Assembly: GCA_037576195.1 (NCBI GenBank) | Contig: CM075101.1 | Location: forward strand, 27,962,001 to 28,026,000 | Origin: Phytoseiulus persimilis | Taxonomy: Eukaryota > Arthropoda > Arachnida > Mesostigmata > Phytoseiidae | Length of the DNA: 64,000 nucleotides | Direction of reading: 5' to 3' | Shown: positions 34,027-45,793 of the stretch, piece after piece | How the letters are laid out: every line of letters starts with the position of its first letter | Numbering within the stretch: the stretch's first letter is position 1 | Translations under genes and position numbers: made by a program | Notes under the pieces: generated by a model | The model's database searches: none | The model's input: the letters and a program-made list of their open reading frames with translations, nothing else | Told to the model about the DNA's origin: nothing

Positions 34027-37000
34027 ATCGCACAACGTGCCGAGGTCGTACCTGCATGCGAACTCCTGGAGGTGCTTCCATGGCCTCAGAATGAGTTTCC
34101 GTGAAGATAGCGTGGACGCTTCACGAGTATCTCTCTGTCTGGCTGCCCGCCGCTATCGGAGAGAGCCAGCCTATCCGTCGGAAGGGTCAGAGACAAGAGT
34201 GCCGAAGCTTCTTCCCTCTTCGACCAAGAGCTTGGAGGCAGCTCGCGGACCACCTCACGAGTCCTTCGAGCGATCGGCAGGCGCACCATCGCTGTCTCGA
34301 AGTCAGTCTGGGAACACGCGGCGGGCGAGCGGGCGTCGGTCAGATAGACATCAATCTTACGAAAGAATATACAAAGTATCCAAGCGCTCTCTGTCGTATC
34401 TAACTGGTTGCTCGCCGCTGACCGCGAGAAGATCTGGAAAACTATGCGCATTTCGACAAGCACCGTCGAGAACTGCAGTAATTTATGGGCGACCGACGAC
34501 CGCTCGATGGATGTTTGTTACAACGAACTGGATTGCCATTTTGTCAAGTCGTTGCCCGACCGACCGGCCGATCTATCTGTCAGTCGGTCCCTTCCTCCAC
34601 GTCCATCGATCCATCCATCCGTCGTTCTATCCAAACATCGAGCTCCAGCCGTGTTACCATTCCACTCGGACAATCCATCGATTCGTTCATCAATACCATC
34701 ATGGTGTCGTCGGTCGGCTCAGATCCAACCGAGTGGATCGAGCACTCCCGAAATTATAGTATTTACCGCTGAATGATTCCAGTACGATTCGTCGTGACGA
34801 CAGTCGCGTCGTTACTGTCCGTGGTGGTGTAAACGACGCCATCGGCAATGAGTAGTCCAAGACTGATCGTAACCGGTTCGGGAATTAACCGGCTGGGATG
34901 GAGCTGCGGCGGCGACCGCTTGGACCGAACGCGACAGGTGTTGCACTCGAGGAGCTTGCGTAAGAGATCTGGCGACATCTGCGATTATTGGCGCATTGTT
35001 TTAAGGAGCGGCCAGGAATGTCTGTGTTTCACGAGCGTCCGAGTTCATAGCCATTGTCAACGGCTCCGACTCGGAGACGAAAGTTTCGGATAATCCAGGC
35101 CCGCCCGGTCGGTCGGTAGGCCGCTCGGCCTTGCAGTCGCTCTCGCAGCCAGTCTGTCATCAGGCCCGGGGTGTTTCGCACGGCAAAAACATCGAAGCAG
35201 GTCACCATCGCCGGACGAGCGCGCCAACCAGCCCCCAAAACGGTCCGACCGCCCGGACAGTCCAGTGGAGGGACCGCGGGAGGAATGAGAATAACACTAA
35301 CCGATAGATGGAAGGAGGGATGTCTGGGGAACGGTTCGACTTGCCGCATGGTTCGGGTGGACGGCTCATGATGACAGGTTATTGGGAGACGGTGAGTAGG
35401 GAGTTCTTTTCGTCAGCAAGTGAAACATAACCAATAGTTGGTTGGTACAACCACCACGATCGGCATTTGCATTCTCGACCGTGACGACAACAACAACAAC
35501 AGCAGCACCGTCGACGACGACAATGACAACAAGCAGAACAGCGACGGGCCGTGTGTAATCCAGTCTAAATCGTCGATTCTTTCTCAGTTTATAGTGGTTC
35601 CTGCCATTCGTTGTAGGTCGTTCCTCACATGGAGAAGAACGGATGGAGGGTTTTCAATGCGATTTGACCGCAGACACTCGGCGACAGGCGGGCCTGGATG
35701 GGTGAATGGATTGAGGAAGGAATGGATACACAGGAAAATAAATTGACGGAAAGTAGACGGCTATTCTTCACCCTCGTTCACTCCTCTCTCGAGTGGTAAA
35801 CGCTCGCCAGCGACGAATAAACCCATGGGACTGATCAACAGGGAAAACTGACTGAGGAGAACGGCGACCAAGGAAGGAGGTTCCTGAAGCGCTCTCATTG
35901 TTCGAGGGGTCACCAAGCTCGAAGGTGAAACAATGGATCACCTGCCAACGGATATTCGAGTCGAGGTGAAGATCAAAAACGCTGCTATCCCAAACGATGC
36001 GCGCCTTAAGCTGTCGAAGAAGAAAGACGCACCGAATGAGACCTAGAAGATATAATAATAACAATTTCTGAGTTCCTCTCAATGTGACGACGGCTCTAAT
36101 AGAAATAGTCGGTGCCTGCCTGCTCGCTCACCAGCCTTCCTTCCATCCAACCGTGCGCGTGTCCATCCGACCGCCGGTCAAGCCGGCCTGCTTGAGTAAC
36201 GATCTGATAGTGCTAGAAACCCGAGTGAGCGCACATAAAGGCGAACCGTTGTTCCCAGATGTCTTGGTCTTGGACACCTCGCGTTGGGACTCATTCTTCG
36301 GAAAAAGGCTAACCAAACCAACGAAGAAGGAGAAGCGGGAGAACGAGGAACAGAATACGATGAAGACACAAACAGCACCGAAAACTACGGGAAGCGAATA
36401 TTCGGAACTCACTGCAAAGGCCATTCCGAGCCGCCGGAGCCGGACCATCGACGCGTCCCACAGAGCCCGGTGCTGCATCGCAGCGCGCGAGGCAGCCAAT
36501 CTACCACCGATCCGACGGGGCTGGAGGGCGAAGAGCTGTTCCTTGGTCTCGAGCTCGACGACGCTGTCGTTCTTGGCGACGAGCGCTCCGGAACGCTCAG
36601 GGGCTTTCCTTCAACGAGACCACACACGAAGCATTCCCGAGAGTTCACACAAATAGAGGGACACCGGAATCCGCTCTTTCGGACCGCGTGTTGACAGGCA
36701 AACCGAAGCGTGGTCATTTTCGTTAAGCTGGTTTTTCCCCGCAAGAACCGAAGCTCCGGAGTCCGATTGCTACTAACCGAAGAGTGGAGAAAAAAAATCG
36801 AACCGAGATCATCAAGCCATTGATGCGATCGATCCGATTCGAGTCAAGCTCCCGTCCGCCGCTGCGGTTCGGCCGGCGACGGCGTTGCAAGCTGGCTGGC
36901 TGGCTAGGTAGTCAGTCAGTCACTCAGTCCAGGCTGGTCGAATAGATAGCCTGCCCGACCAACATCAGCAGCCCTGCCGGCGCGACAACAACAGCAGAAG

Positions 37001-37180
37001 AAGGGGCGCAAAAAAATAAAAACTTGGACGAAATAGTGGTGGCCGCGCCGAAAACAAATTTCTAGCTTCCAGTCCGAAGCGTCCGAGCTTCACTGGAACG
37101 CCTCCAAATAAAAATTCCCTTCGCGCTTGTCTTCTTCTCGTCGCTCAGCAGCGGCGGCCAGGGCTTCAACGGACTTCGTC

Positions 37181-37225
37181 AGCCAGCCAGCCAGCTAGCC
37201 TGCCTGCCTACCTGCCTGCCATCCA
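37181..37225. repeat. CAGC/TGCC tetranucleotide-rich repeat
   Basis: CAGCCAGCCAGC runs into CTGCCTGCCTACCTGCCTGCC. Similar short CAGC or CTGC arrays occur near 1085-1112, 23433-23452, 36891-36905 and 42700-42725, so this composition recurs through the window's non-coding DNA. Confidence 0.7.
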
Positions 37226-39723
37226 ACAAGCCAGCCCTCCAGCTTGCTAGTCAGCTTGCCAAAAAGCCAAGTCAGCTATCGATGGCCGGCCACCAAGACC
37301 GCCAAGTCAATTGTGGCTCTCGGCATCGCATCTTTGCCGTCCCAGTATCGAGTTGCGTCGTCTGTTGATGCATGGCAACCGCTCGGCAACGATCCGCCTC
37401 TATACGATTTCGCTTCTTGCCGAGCTTGACAGCTGCACAGAAGACGACGACGGTTGCAACAACAACAACAACGAGTTTCAGGTCTTCAACCTCTGCCGTA
37501 GGAAAGCTTCGAATGTGCCGGCGACGACGACAATGGCAATCGAGGAGAGATTCTTCCCTTCAGGCAGAGCCTCGTACTGGTTGTGTACGTTCTCCGCCTG
37601 CGTGGATCAGTCTCGCTCCAGAACGAGAGTTCCCGCAGTCGCCACTCGTGCTGCTGCTGTGGACACTCCACTTCAGCCAAATTTCTTGCCTAATCGTTGC
37701 GTCGAAGAGACGCAAGCCTCATTCAGCTGATTCCCATCGGAAGTTATCATTTACCCGGACCGCCGACGGAACTGGCGTCAACGTTCACGCGGACGACCAC
37801 TGCCGCTCCGAAAGATTCTCACACTCTCGGCCTGTATGAACTGCGGCTGATCATGGACCTCATCCTGATTGCTTTAAATGCCGGAACTCGAAGAAGTGTC
37901 AGAGCTCTTGATCCTCCACTGGTTCTCCAATCATCCGGGACCATTATTGCCACTTCGTTTGGCGCTCGCACGCAAGCACGCGAGCGATCCGTCTGTCAGT
38001 CTACCGATGTCCGGTTTTGGAGGCTTGCTCACGCTTTTCTTGTTGAGTCGACCAGCGCCGAACTTGACGAGCTTTCTCCGGGCGAATACTCCTTCGTTCG
38101 ATTCGTGCGTCGTCAATCAGCGTGGAGATTGAGCTCAGTCATGATGGGACTCTTCCAAACCAGCCCCTCAAGCATGTATCCCGCCCAACTGAATTCGAGT
38201 CTCGCTGGTCGCTGCTCGCCGTTCGACGGCTTTTCGAAGTTGTCCGCGCAAGAGGCCCACCAGAAAGCGAATGTGCGAGCAGCGCCGTCAGAGAAAGCGC
38301 TGGATCTCGGCATTCCAGCGGCGAGTCTAGCTCCCCCGGAGCCAACGACTCCCCTGTTCGCTATAACACCGGTATAACATAACATTACATAACTCGCTCA
38401 CTGAGCCCGGTTGAAGGTCGGGCAAGCGAGCAAGCAGCCAGTCAGGGCCGGCCCGCCAATCAGCCACCACCATGAAGCATCTATCCCAACTTACAACGCG
38501 CTCACTCGCGCACACAACGCACACCGGCGCCAGAAAGGAACCGCTGGAGCGATCACGTGTTTCCTTAAGGTTACCACAAGCAACAGGGAAACTTGACGTC
38601 GCTTTCCGAGACGGTCGGCGTCCCATACCTATCGAGAGACACGTTCTCCAGTGGTCCTGAAGATACGCGCGAAGGTCCCGCCAGAATGTGCATACCATCC
38701 GCAGCACAGATCACCAAGTCTCAGAGCAGCGAAGAACGCCAGCGTACACCGCGGTACTGGCTCGACAATGCTGTGGACTGCTTCGACTGCGGCGCGCGTC
38801 ATCATCGCTGTATCTTGCTAGTTCATCGGTTTGCGACGCTGCTTCAGAAGGAATAAGAAAAGAAGACAAGCTCTACGGAATCGTCCGAACGTGCGCCGTC
38901 AGCTCGAGCTGAATAAATGAAACCGAGAAACAAAACAGAAGATGCCGAAAACGAATGGCTATTCCTGACGAATCAACAACAAAATAGAGGGTATGCTGAT
39001 GGTGATGATGAGGAGAAGGACCGACAACGACGACCAATTTCGAAGCATGGCGGTCTGAATTGGGAGCCGACGAGCAAACGAGCAAGTTTTCAGAAGAACT
39101 CCGACTTCCAGCTTCCCATCGCCTTTCAGGAGTGAAGTTGGAGGCCAACGCCATCGGCGATCAGATCTGTCACTCATTCATTCGTTCCGTTCTTCATCAA
39201 TTCCTGCATCTATTTATCACGACCATTATCATGATCTTGAGCATCACCGCTGGCAACGTCGTCGTCATCTATTCATCAATCGATCTATCCTCGCGGTCTC
39301 TCCGGTCCGGCCGTCTCCAGGCTGCCGAAGAAGATGGGGGTTCGTTTCAGTGCATTTTCGAATCAGTTCTGGTTGCCATTTGAAGCTTTCCTGTTCGCGG
39401 TCAACCGCGAGCTAGTCACAAGTCATCAATCTCGAAGAGTAGAAAACACTTCCAGAAGAAAGCAGGACCGCGGGAACGAGACAGTGGACGAGCGAGGCGC
39501 CGTTTCGGTCCAGACTGCCATCAGGCTGGAACGCCAGGAGTCCAGTGTTTACGAAACTATTAGGGAGAAACGACACCGCCGGCTCAACCAGCATCGCCAT
39601 CAGCGACGACAGCAGCAGAAGAATCAAGAAAGAGAATGCAACGTGAACTTGGAATGCGCGTTTCTGGAGACTGCTTCTGCTGCTGTCAAGCGGCGGCTGA
39701 ATACTGCCGGCTTACGCGCACCA

Positions 39724-39745
39724 ACACACACACACACACACACTC
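39724..39745. repeat. CA dinucleotide microsatellite
   Basis: About nine uninterrupted CA units lie within the 29.4-kb intron. It is an ordinary simple repeat. Confidence 0.85.
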
Positions 39746-42700
39746 ACCAGCAGTGACTAACCGGTCCGAAGGTCGGACACGCGTCGGCCGTTGACTAGCA
39801 GCCGTTGCTTGGTAGCGTCTGCTGGCACTGGAATCATGGATTCTATTCCAGGCGATGCTGCCAGCACTGCAGACAACCAGCCAGCTACAGTTACTGAACC
39901 TGGCACAGAGCGTTTGAGTGAGCGTTGCGCTGATTCCGCTGGCGCTGCGACCGGCTTTGGACCGGCTGTCGGCACAGGGAACCATCGCATATCTCAACCG
40001 CTGCCACCGCAGGAGCTTTGATGGCCGCAGGGTTTCGGTTGAAGAGCAGGATTCGGTCGGAGCTCCGTGAACCAGAACCTTCCGCACGTGCCTCCAGTGC
40101 AGTGCGCTTCTGCGGCGTCAGACGGAGAAGGAGAGCCCGTCGTCTACTTGCTTTTAGCGATTAGGACAATGAGGCGGCTAAGCAGAGGATAGTCGAGGGA
40201 GAGAATGAACAGAAGTTTCATGCGCCCATGAGCTCTTATCGAATGATTCGGACATGTCGAGACAGATGGATGGGGAAAAAACGGCTTCCCATTTCGGGAA
40301 AGATTCACATCGACGGCGGGTCTCTCCCCACCAGATGTGTGAGCTCTTGAGTCAGTTGGCTCAAGAAGACTTTCTCGACCGACTCCCTGGACGCTTATCG
40401 TCCGGCGCATGCCGGGAACACTGATGGAGGCGTCCGTGTTGCCGGATTCCTCTCAATATTGGCTCAGGAAGCCTCTCCTAATTGAGGTCGACTCGTTTCG
40501 ACCGCGAAAAATTGGTAGTATATACCGGGAGCCATCGCGGCGGGACGGCGACTTGGGACGATCGGTGAGTCGAGCTGCACCGGCAGTCACCTCGTCGTAC
40601 TTGGAGCCTTGCTTCAGGCTCGCGGCGCCCCCGATTAGGTTGGAGCCGCGGTGGAACACAATTCAAACTCGCTATCGAACGACGGAGCGATGTGTCCACC
40701 GCAATGAACACACAACACGAACAAAACGACGAGAGCGGCCCGATCGAGCGGGATAGCCCACCACGAGAGCCAATCCTTCGGTGGAACGGACATCTTTCGC
40801 GTAATGTTGTCATAAATTTGCTGAGAGGCATGCCGTGTCGTCCACGGCGATGTCAGTCTGTGTTGTGTTGTTGCCCCGATGAACCGCAGCTCTGATAACA
40901 GAACGTCAGAAAGACACAAAGCTCCAACGTCTTGTTGTCTTTTCTCCTCGACGTGCCTTCGAGATCGCTCCGATGAGAAGCCGGACTGTCGGTCCCGCAA
41001 TCGATGACCGGCAGGCAGCGAGCACCGACAGCTCACTCTCAAACGTTCGAAAAGGGTTAAATTGGTAATCCGTTGCCATTCCGCGATCGGCCAAAGCCTA
41101 TCAGCCAGGCATACCGGAATGCCAGAATTCGGCTTCTACCGAAGACGCCGAGCCCGCTAAACCGTCGGAGTCTGTTCGACCGACGTCTTCACCGTGTGCA
41201 TGGTCGGACGAATGAAACTAGCCAGTCCGACATCATCTTCCGTTTAACCAGAAAAGCGTTTTGCATCAGCGGCGGCGGAGACAGCCGTTCGAATCCAGTT
41301 TGCTCCAACTGGAGCATTTCAGCGCCAACCCTAATAGCTGAGTTGGAAACTTGGAAGAAAAGCAGGAAAATGGCCGGAGAGAGCTGAAAATTCTGACTTC
41401 TCAGCCGGCTCCACGGCCTGGACGGATATCTGTCCCCAAAAAACAGCCATCGGGTTTCGGCGCCGCAGTCGCAAGCAAATACGCTCACACAGACAGAGAG
41501 GTAATGATGGCTTTCGGCACGAGGGAAAAAGAGTAAAAACTCATCGAATCTATTTCGGGAAGCTCGCAGAATCAATGTTGCGCGAAATATCTCCGATGAT
41601 TGAGTTCAAGTTGAAGTAATTCATCGCTTTGCTCAGATTTCCCGCCGCCGCCACCGTCTCCTCTTTGTCATCTTCATCGCCTTCGTCTCTGTGGTCGCCG
41701 CTCGCGCATCAGAGCGTCTCGAAATCACTTTTCCAAGGGCTTCACCTGAACTGCAGAGAACTCCCCATGTCATCTTGGAGCGCCTCGAAGCCTCTTTCGT
41801 GGTCACCTATACCGACAGTTCCCCGAACTGTTCTCGGTGCTCCTCCCGCATCCGCTTCATCTGCGCTCGGAATCGCGTCGCCGAAGCGATCGCCGCTGTT
41901 GCAGGATGAAGTTGGGCCCGGCGAAAAGCAGGAGAACTTTGTATCAGTTTATTCAAGCGTCTGAGCCGAACGCTGGCGCGATATGGCGCCATTTTCGTTT
42001 ATGCTCGGGATATATCACTTCAGCAACAACAACAACAACGATGGCGGCTGGTATTCACGACAGGTTGCCTGGAAGAACACCCGTAGCAAATGATGATGAC
42101 AATCATCATCATCATCGATGTCGAAGTCCGAGACTCTGATTCCGCGTCGTCATCATAACAACGTCGCGCGACGCCGGCTGAGGATGGCCGAGCGGAGAGT
42201 CAGTCCGGCCGGCCGACCGACTGACTGGGCAGGTTGCGAGTCCGCCTTCCTGCCCGGCTGGTCGACAGAATCAAGATGCTAAAAACGAATATTCGCTTCT
42301 TTTCGGCTCTATGGCTTTTTTTCATGAACTGCTGCTCTTCCTTAAGAGTCCTCACTGTGTAGGCAACCGACTTCAATCTACCGCTATGGCGCCGAGCGAT
42401 ATGGGTTTGAACTGGAAACTGCGGCAAGGAAACGCAGTTGAAGCGGCCGCCATCGCATTCGAAGTCGTCGTTGAAGTCGGTGCTGCTCCCGCAGTCGTCG
42501 CCGTTGTCGTTGTGCAGCCATTTCCAGACAACAAAATCTTTTTCTGCTGCTCACTAACCAAGCAAGCGAGCGAGCGCGAGAAGAGTGCCTGATGAAGACG
42601 TCGAGGAAAAAGAGGAAAAAATGCAGCCGAGCTCAAAACTCCGCTATGTCGATTTCCCGCGCGTGGAAAAGACGAACTATCGTTGTTTTGTATGCGCTCG

Positions 42701-45285
42701 CTAGCTGGCTAGCTTGCCTGCTAGCTTTGAAGTCACGAAGAAGTCATAGAGCAGTCGCGACTCATTGAGTTCAGACGGTTCAGACCGAGCGCCCGACGTT
42801 CGGACTGACGGACGGCAAGCATCGGTTCAACCTCCCTGTGCGAATTGAAGCCTTCAGGTTTCCTTTCGCATCTTTCGGTCTTCTGCTCATTTCTCTCTCT
42901 CTACCTCTCGCTCTCTCCGACTTCTCCCTCCATCCATCTGGTGACAGAGACAACAAGGAACGAATTGGACGAATGAACACCGGAGAGAACACGCGCGAGC
43001 GATCGAGGTACCGAGCTCAGTCCCCCACCCGACTCGTAGTGATTTCGCTGACGACCGAATGCTTCGATAATCCGATCCAGCCCCTAAAAATGTGGACGGA
43101 TAACGGAATAGATGATACTCTCAGTAGATTCCTCACTCATCTTCGGCTGGGGGATGCTCGAGTTCAGTCGCTCGCCGTCAATCCACATGTTGGAAACAGA
43201 GGGAGCGTCGGGAAGAGAAGAGTCTTCACTTCCAGATCTCCATTACCAGCGCGGCAGGGTAGCGGTTGCCGATCTTGGCTAACTGACAGACTTGCCGGTC
43301 GGCACTTGGTTGAGTCAATGCCAAAACTACTGCAGTGAAAGTAACTGACGGACGTGTTGCCAAACGAAGCGGCGGAAACGAAGGCCAAACGACGACTCTG
43401 ACCAGCGATAGTTAGTCGAAGAACACTTTCACTCGCGTTAAACCAGAAAACACCTCCAACCGCCTTGGTGGGTCGAGGAAGGAATTCTTTCGCGGCGAAT
43501 TCTCCTCCGTGATATCAAGCGTTGACTTCCACGAAGAAGAAGCATCAGTACGGCGGAACAGTCACCGTCTTCCACAAACCAGACTACGATTCCAAGTCCC
43601 ACGCCACTGTTCCTGTTGAGCGGTTGCCGGTGAAGAGCCATCGAGCTTGATCGCTCTCTCAGGTAAGTTCGTCAGCAACGCCAACCGCTGCATCCTCAAG
43701 ATCGTGGTATCATGGGGAAGGCATATCGGAATAAAGTTCTGATCTCTTCCTCCGAGCGGTCCCCAGCTCCAAGGAGCTAGCAGGGTACGGGGAACGATCC
43801 ATCTAAAGTTGACTCGCCATTATGACGACATTCGCCGCAAGAGCGACCGATAGCCAGAACTGAAGGAGTCGCCAGAGGTGTGGCCTCTAAAGCATACGAC
43901 GCCCACACAAAATGTCCTGCTGCTGCTGCCGCCGCCGCCGCCGTTAACCAGGCAGCCAGGCGGTCGAGCGGTTGGTCAGCAGCTAGTTAAGCGAGCTTTC
44001 CTCCCTTTTCTGGCGATGAACTCTTCGAGGGTTGGACTACGAGGATGGCGGAATAACTAGTAGGCCCGCGGATCCGGACGTGGACGTCGACGCCCCCGGC
44101 TCCCCCATTGACCAACCGATGCTGGCCCACCAGGCGGGTCCCCAGTTGCCATCTTCGGGGGCGCAAGGGGATCCCGGCCCTCCGCGCTAATACAACCGAC
44201 AACCTTGGCCCACACCCCCTACCAGAAACCCCGCCCACGTTTTTTACGTCAAGCTGAGCTATAGCTCGAGAAGGCGGTCGTTTTTCGCGCGATGGAAAGG
44301 AGGTTGCAGTGCATAATGGCACCACAACACTGCAGATTTCGGCTCCGGCACCGGAAAGCTCCGGCACTGGGAACTCTTGCCAGTGATTCAGCTTCTGACT
44401 TGTCCGCTGGCTTCCCGCCTCTTGGTACGCTCGCCGGCCCGCTTCTCAATCAGTTTTGGATTCGTTGCTGGGGCGATTATGACGTTTGTGGTCGCGTCGC
44501 CGCTCATGACATTTAGACAAACGAGGCGGAGCTTGGAGTTCTGGCTCCGCTCGCCGCTTAGCATTCACCGTTCACATTGTGTGAAGTGTTCCGGAACTGC
44601 GGGGTCTCTGCACGTTGGGAACTGCTGGCCGTCCACCACAGGACTCGGAACAGAATCGGATCGAGCCCCCATCTTCACCAAGTACATGGATCACCACTTT
44701 GGACTTCCTATCCGACGGTTCCGGTCCAGGGATGATTTCCGACGAACTCTGGGGCTTAGCAGCTATCGGGCCGAGGTGTCTGCCGAAGCACTGAACGGCG
44801 CGACGTCCACGCGTCCGCGGTTCCGCACGACTTGCAGTGCAAACTCCTCAACAAGTTTTTGAGATTCGCAAAGACGAAATCCGATCGCGCTAAAGACGAA
44901 GCGATCGAACCGGCTGTCGAACGGGCGGGTTAAGGGTAAAAAAGCCTCGAGCTTCATGCTTTCTTTTCCGATTTCGTCGTTTTTTTGTAGACATTGCTTC
45001 CACGTTGATCGTCTTCCCCCGCTCCATGGTGCAAGAAGCCTTCGCCGAAGCGATTCATGAATGGATACCAAAGACCATTACTGAAAGCCAACCGACGACT
45101 GTTGAACCAAGGCTCTGTTTCTTCCAGACCTTCGCATATCGTAGGTACACTTCGGTGCGACTTTCCTTCCCGAAGGCGATTTCCATCAGTGGCGGAGATT
45201 TTCTTCATGGCGAAGAGAATGAACCGAACACATTGATGATCAGTGCAACGAAACAAACGCAGCCTTCTGGTGCTGAAGACAGAAA

Positions 45286-45297
45286 GGGGGGGGGGGG
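45286..45297. repeat. Poly-G tract (12 G)
   Basis: Twelve consecutive G on the plus strand become a C tract in the FAR1-like transcript, starting about 20 bases after the splice donor at 45318/45317. It may be an assembly-sensitive homopolymer. Confidence 0.75.
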
Positions 45298-45317
45298 ATA
45301 ATTCGTGGACAACTCAC

Positions 45318-45793
45318 CTCGGTTTGCCGTGCCCGAGCTCCGAGTTTACACAGCAAAGGACGAGTCCGGAGTATTTGATGGCGGAATCAATCTGATCCTT
45401 CCGCCGGCGATTTTCGGCTTCAACGCTGGATGAGTTCTTGACGCGGAACAGAAAGCGCGAACGTTTCTCGAACCGTGAGAACAGCTGGCTGAACTCGTCG
45501 AACGTTTCGAACTCCTTCTGACCGAGGAACACCTCCTTGAAACAGGGGTAGGTGTCGATGCTGACCGACGACTGGGCCATGCCGGGGGATGGTTGCATGG
45601 CTCCGCTGGTCGCTGCGTTCTGCAGGTTGTTGTTAGAGTCCATCGACTCTTCACAGGCTCCCATTGAAGGCGGTGAAGATAAGATTTGACTTCTGAGCAT
45701 CTCACGATAACAGAACTCGGTTTCGGCGTCGGCGTTGCTGTAGTTACAGCATGCCGTGTGGTAGTCGCACTTCCAACGGATCGACCGCGTCAC
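45318..45793 (-). CDS. FAR1/ZSWIM3-like nuclear protein, first visible coding exon
   Basis: The acceptor GGTTACAG lies just upstream of 45793 and the donor CCGAG|GTGAGT at 45318. The exon reads phase 0 in and phase 2 out, which matches the exon at 15905. It contains a Cys/His-rich stretch (WKCDYHTACCNY), a Ser/Asn/Gln-rich linker, and then the first half of a FAR1-like domain: FETFDEFSQLF, FRVKNSSSVE and IKYSGLVLCC. This pattern resembles the N-terminal domain of vertebrate ZSWIM3 and FAR1-type proteins, where it is followed by C..A.I...HNHP; that second half lies 29 kb away. The first in-frame ATG inside the exon is at 45700-45698, but the open frame runs further upstream, so the true start may be in an unseen 5' exon. 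Confidence 0.68.

Larger units (their letters stand above)
15906..45317 (-). other. 29.4-kb intron inside the FAR1-like domain
   Basis: The donor CCGAG|GTGAGT (45318/45317) and the acceptor TTTCCCGCTCGCAG (15906) have complementary phases (2 + 1 making AGC, Ser). Joining them restores a continuous FAR1-like domain. The interior is GC-rich with many tetranucleotide and trinucleotide arrays and long overlapping open frames on both strands that share no recognisable domains. I therefore treat those ORFs as chance. No nested gene is supported. Unseen small exons of the same gene cannot be excluded. Confidence 0.6.

Noticed and set aside
33956..34759. 267-codon plus-strand ORF
   Set aside because: Its start lies over a tRNA-like module, its content is low-complexity Arg/Ser/His from simple repeats, and no domain is visible. 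It is likely chance in intronic GC-rich DNA.
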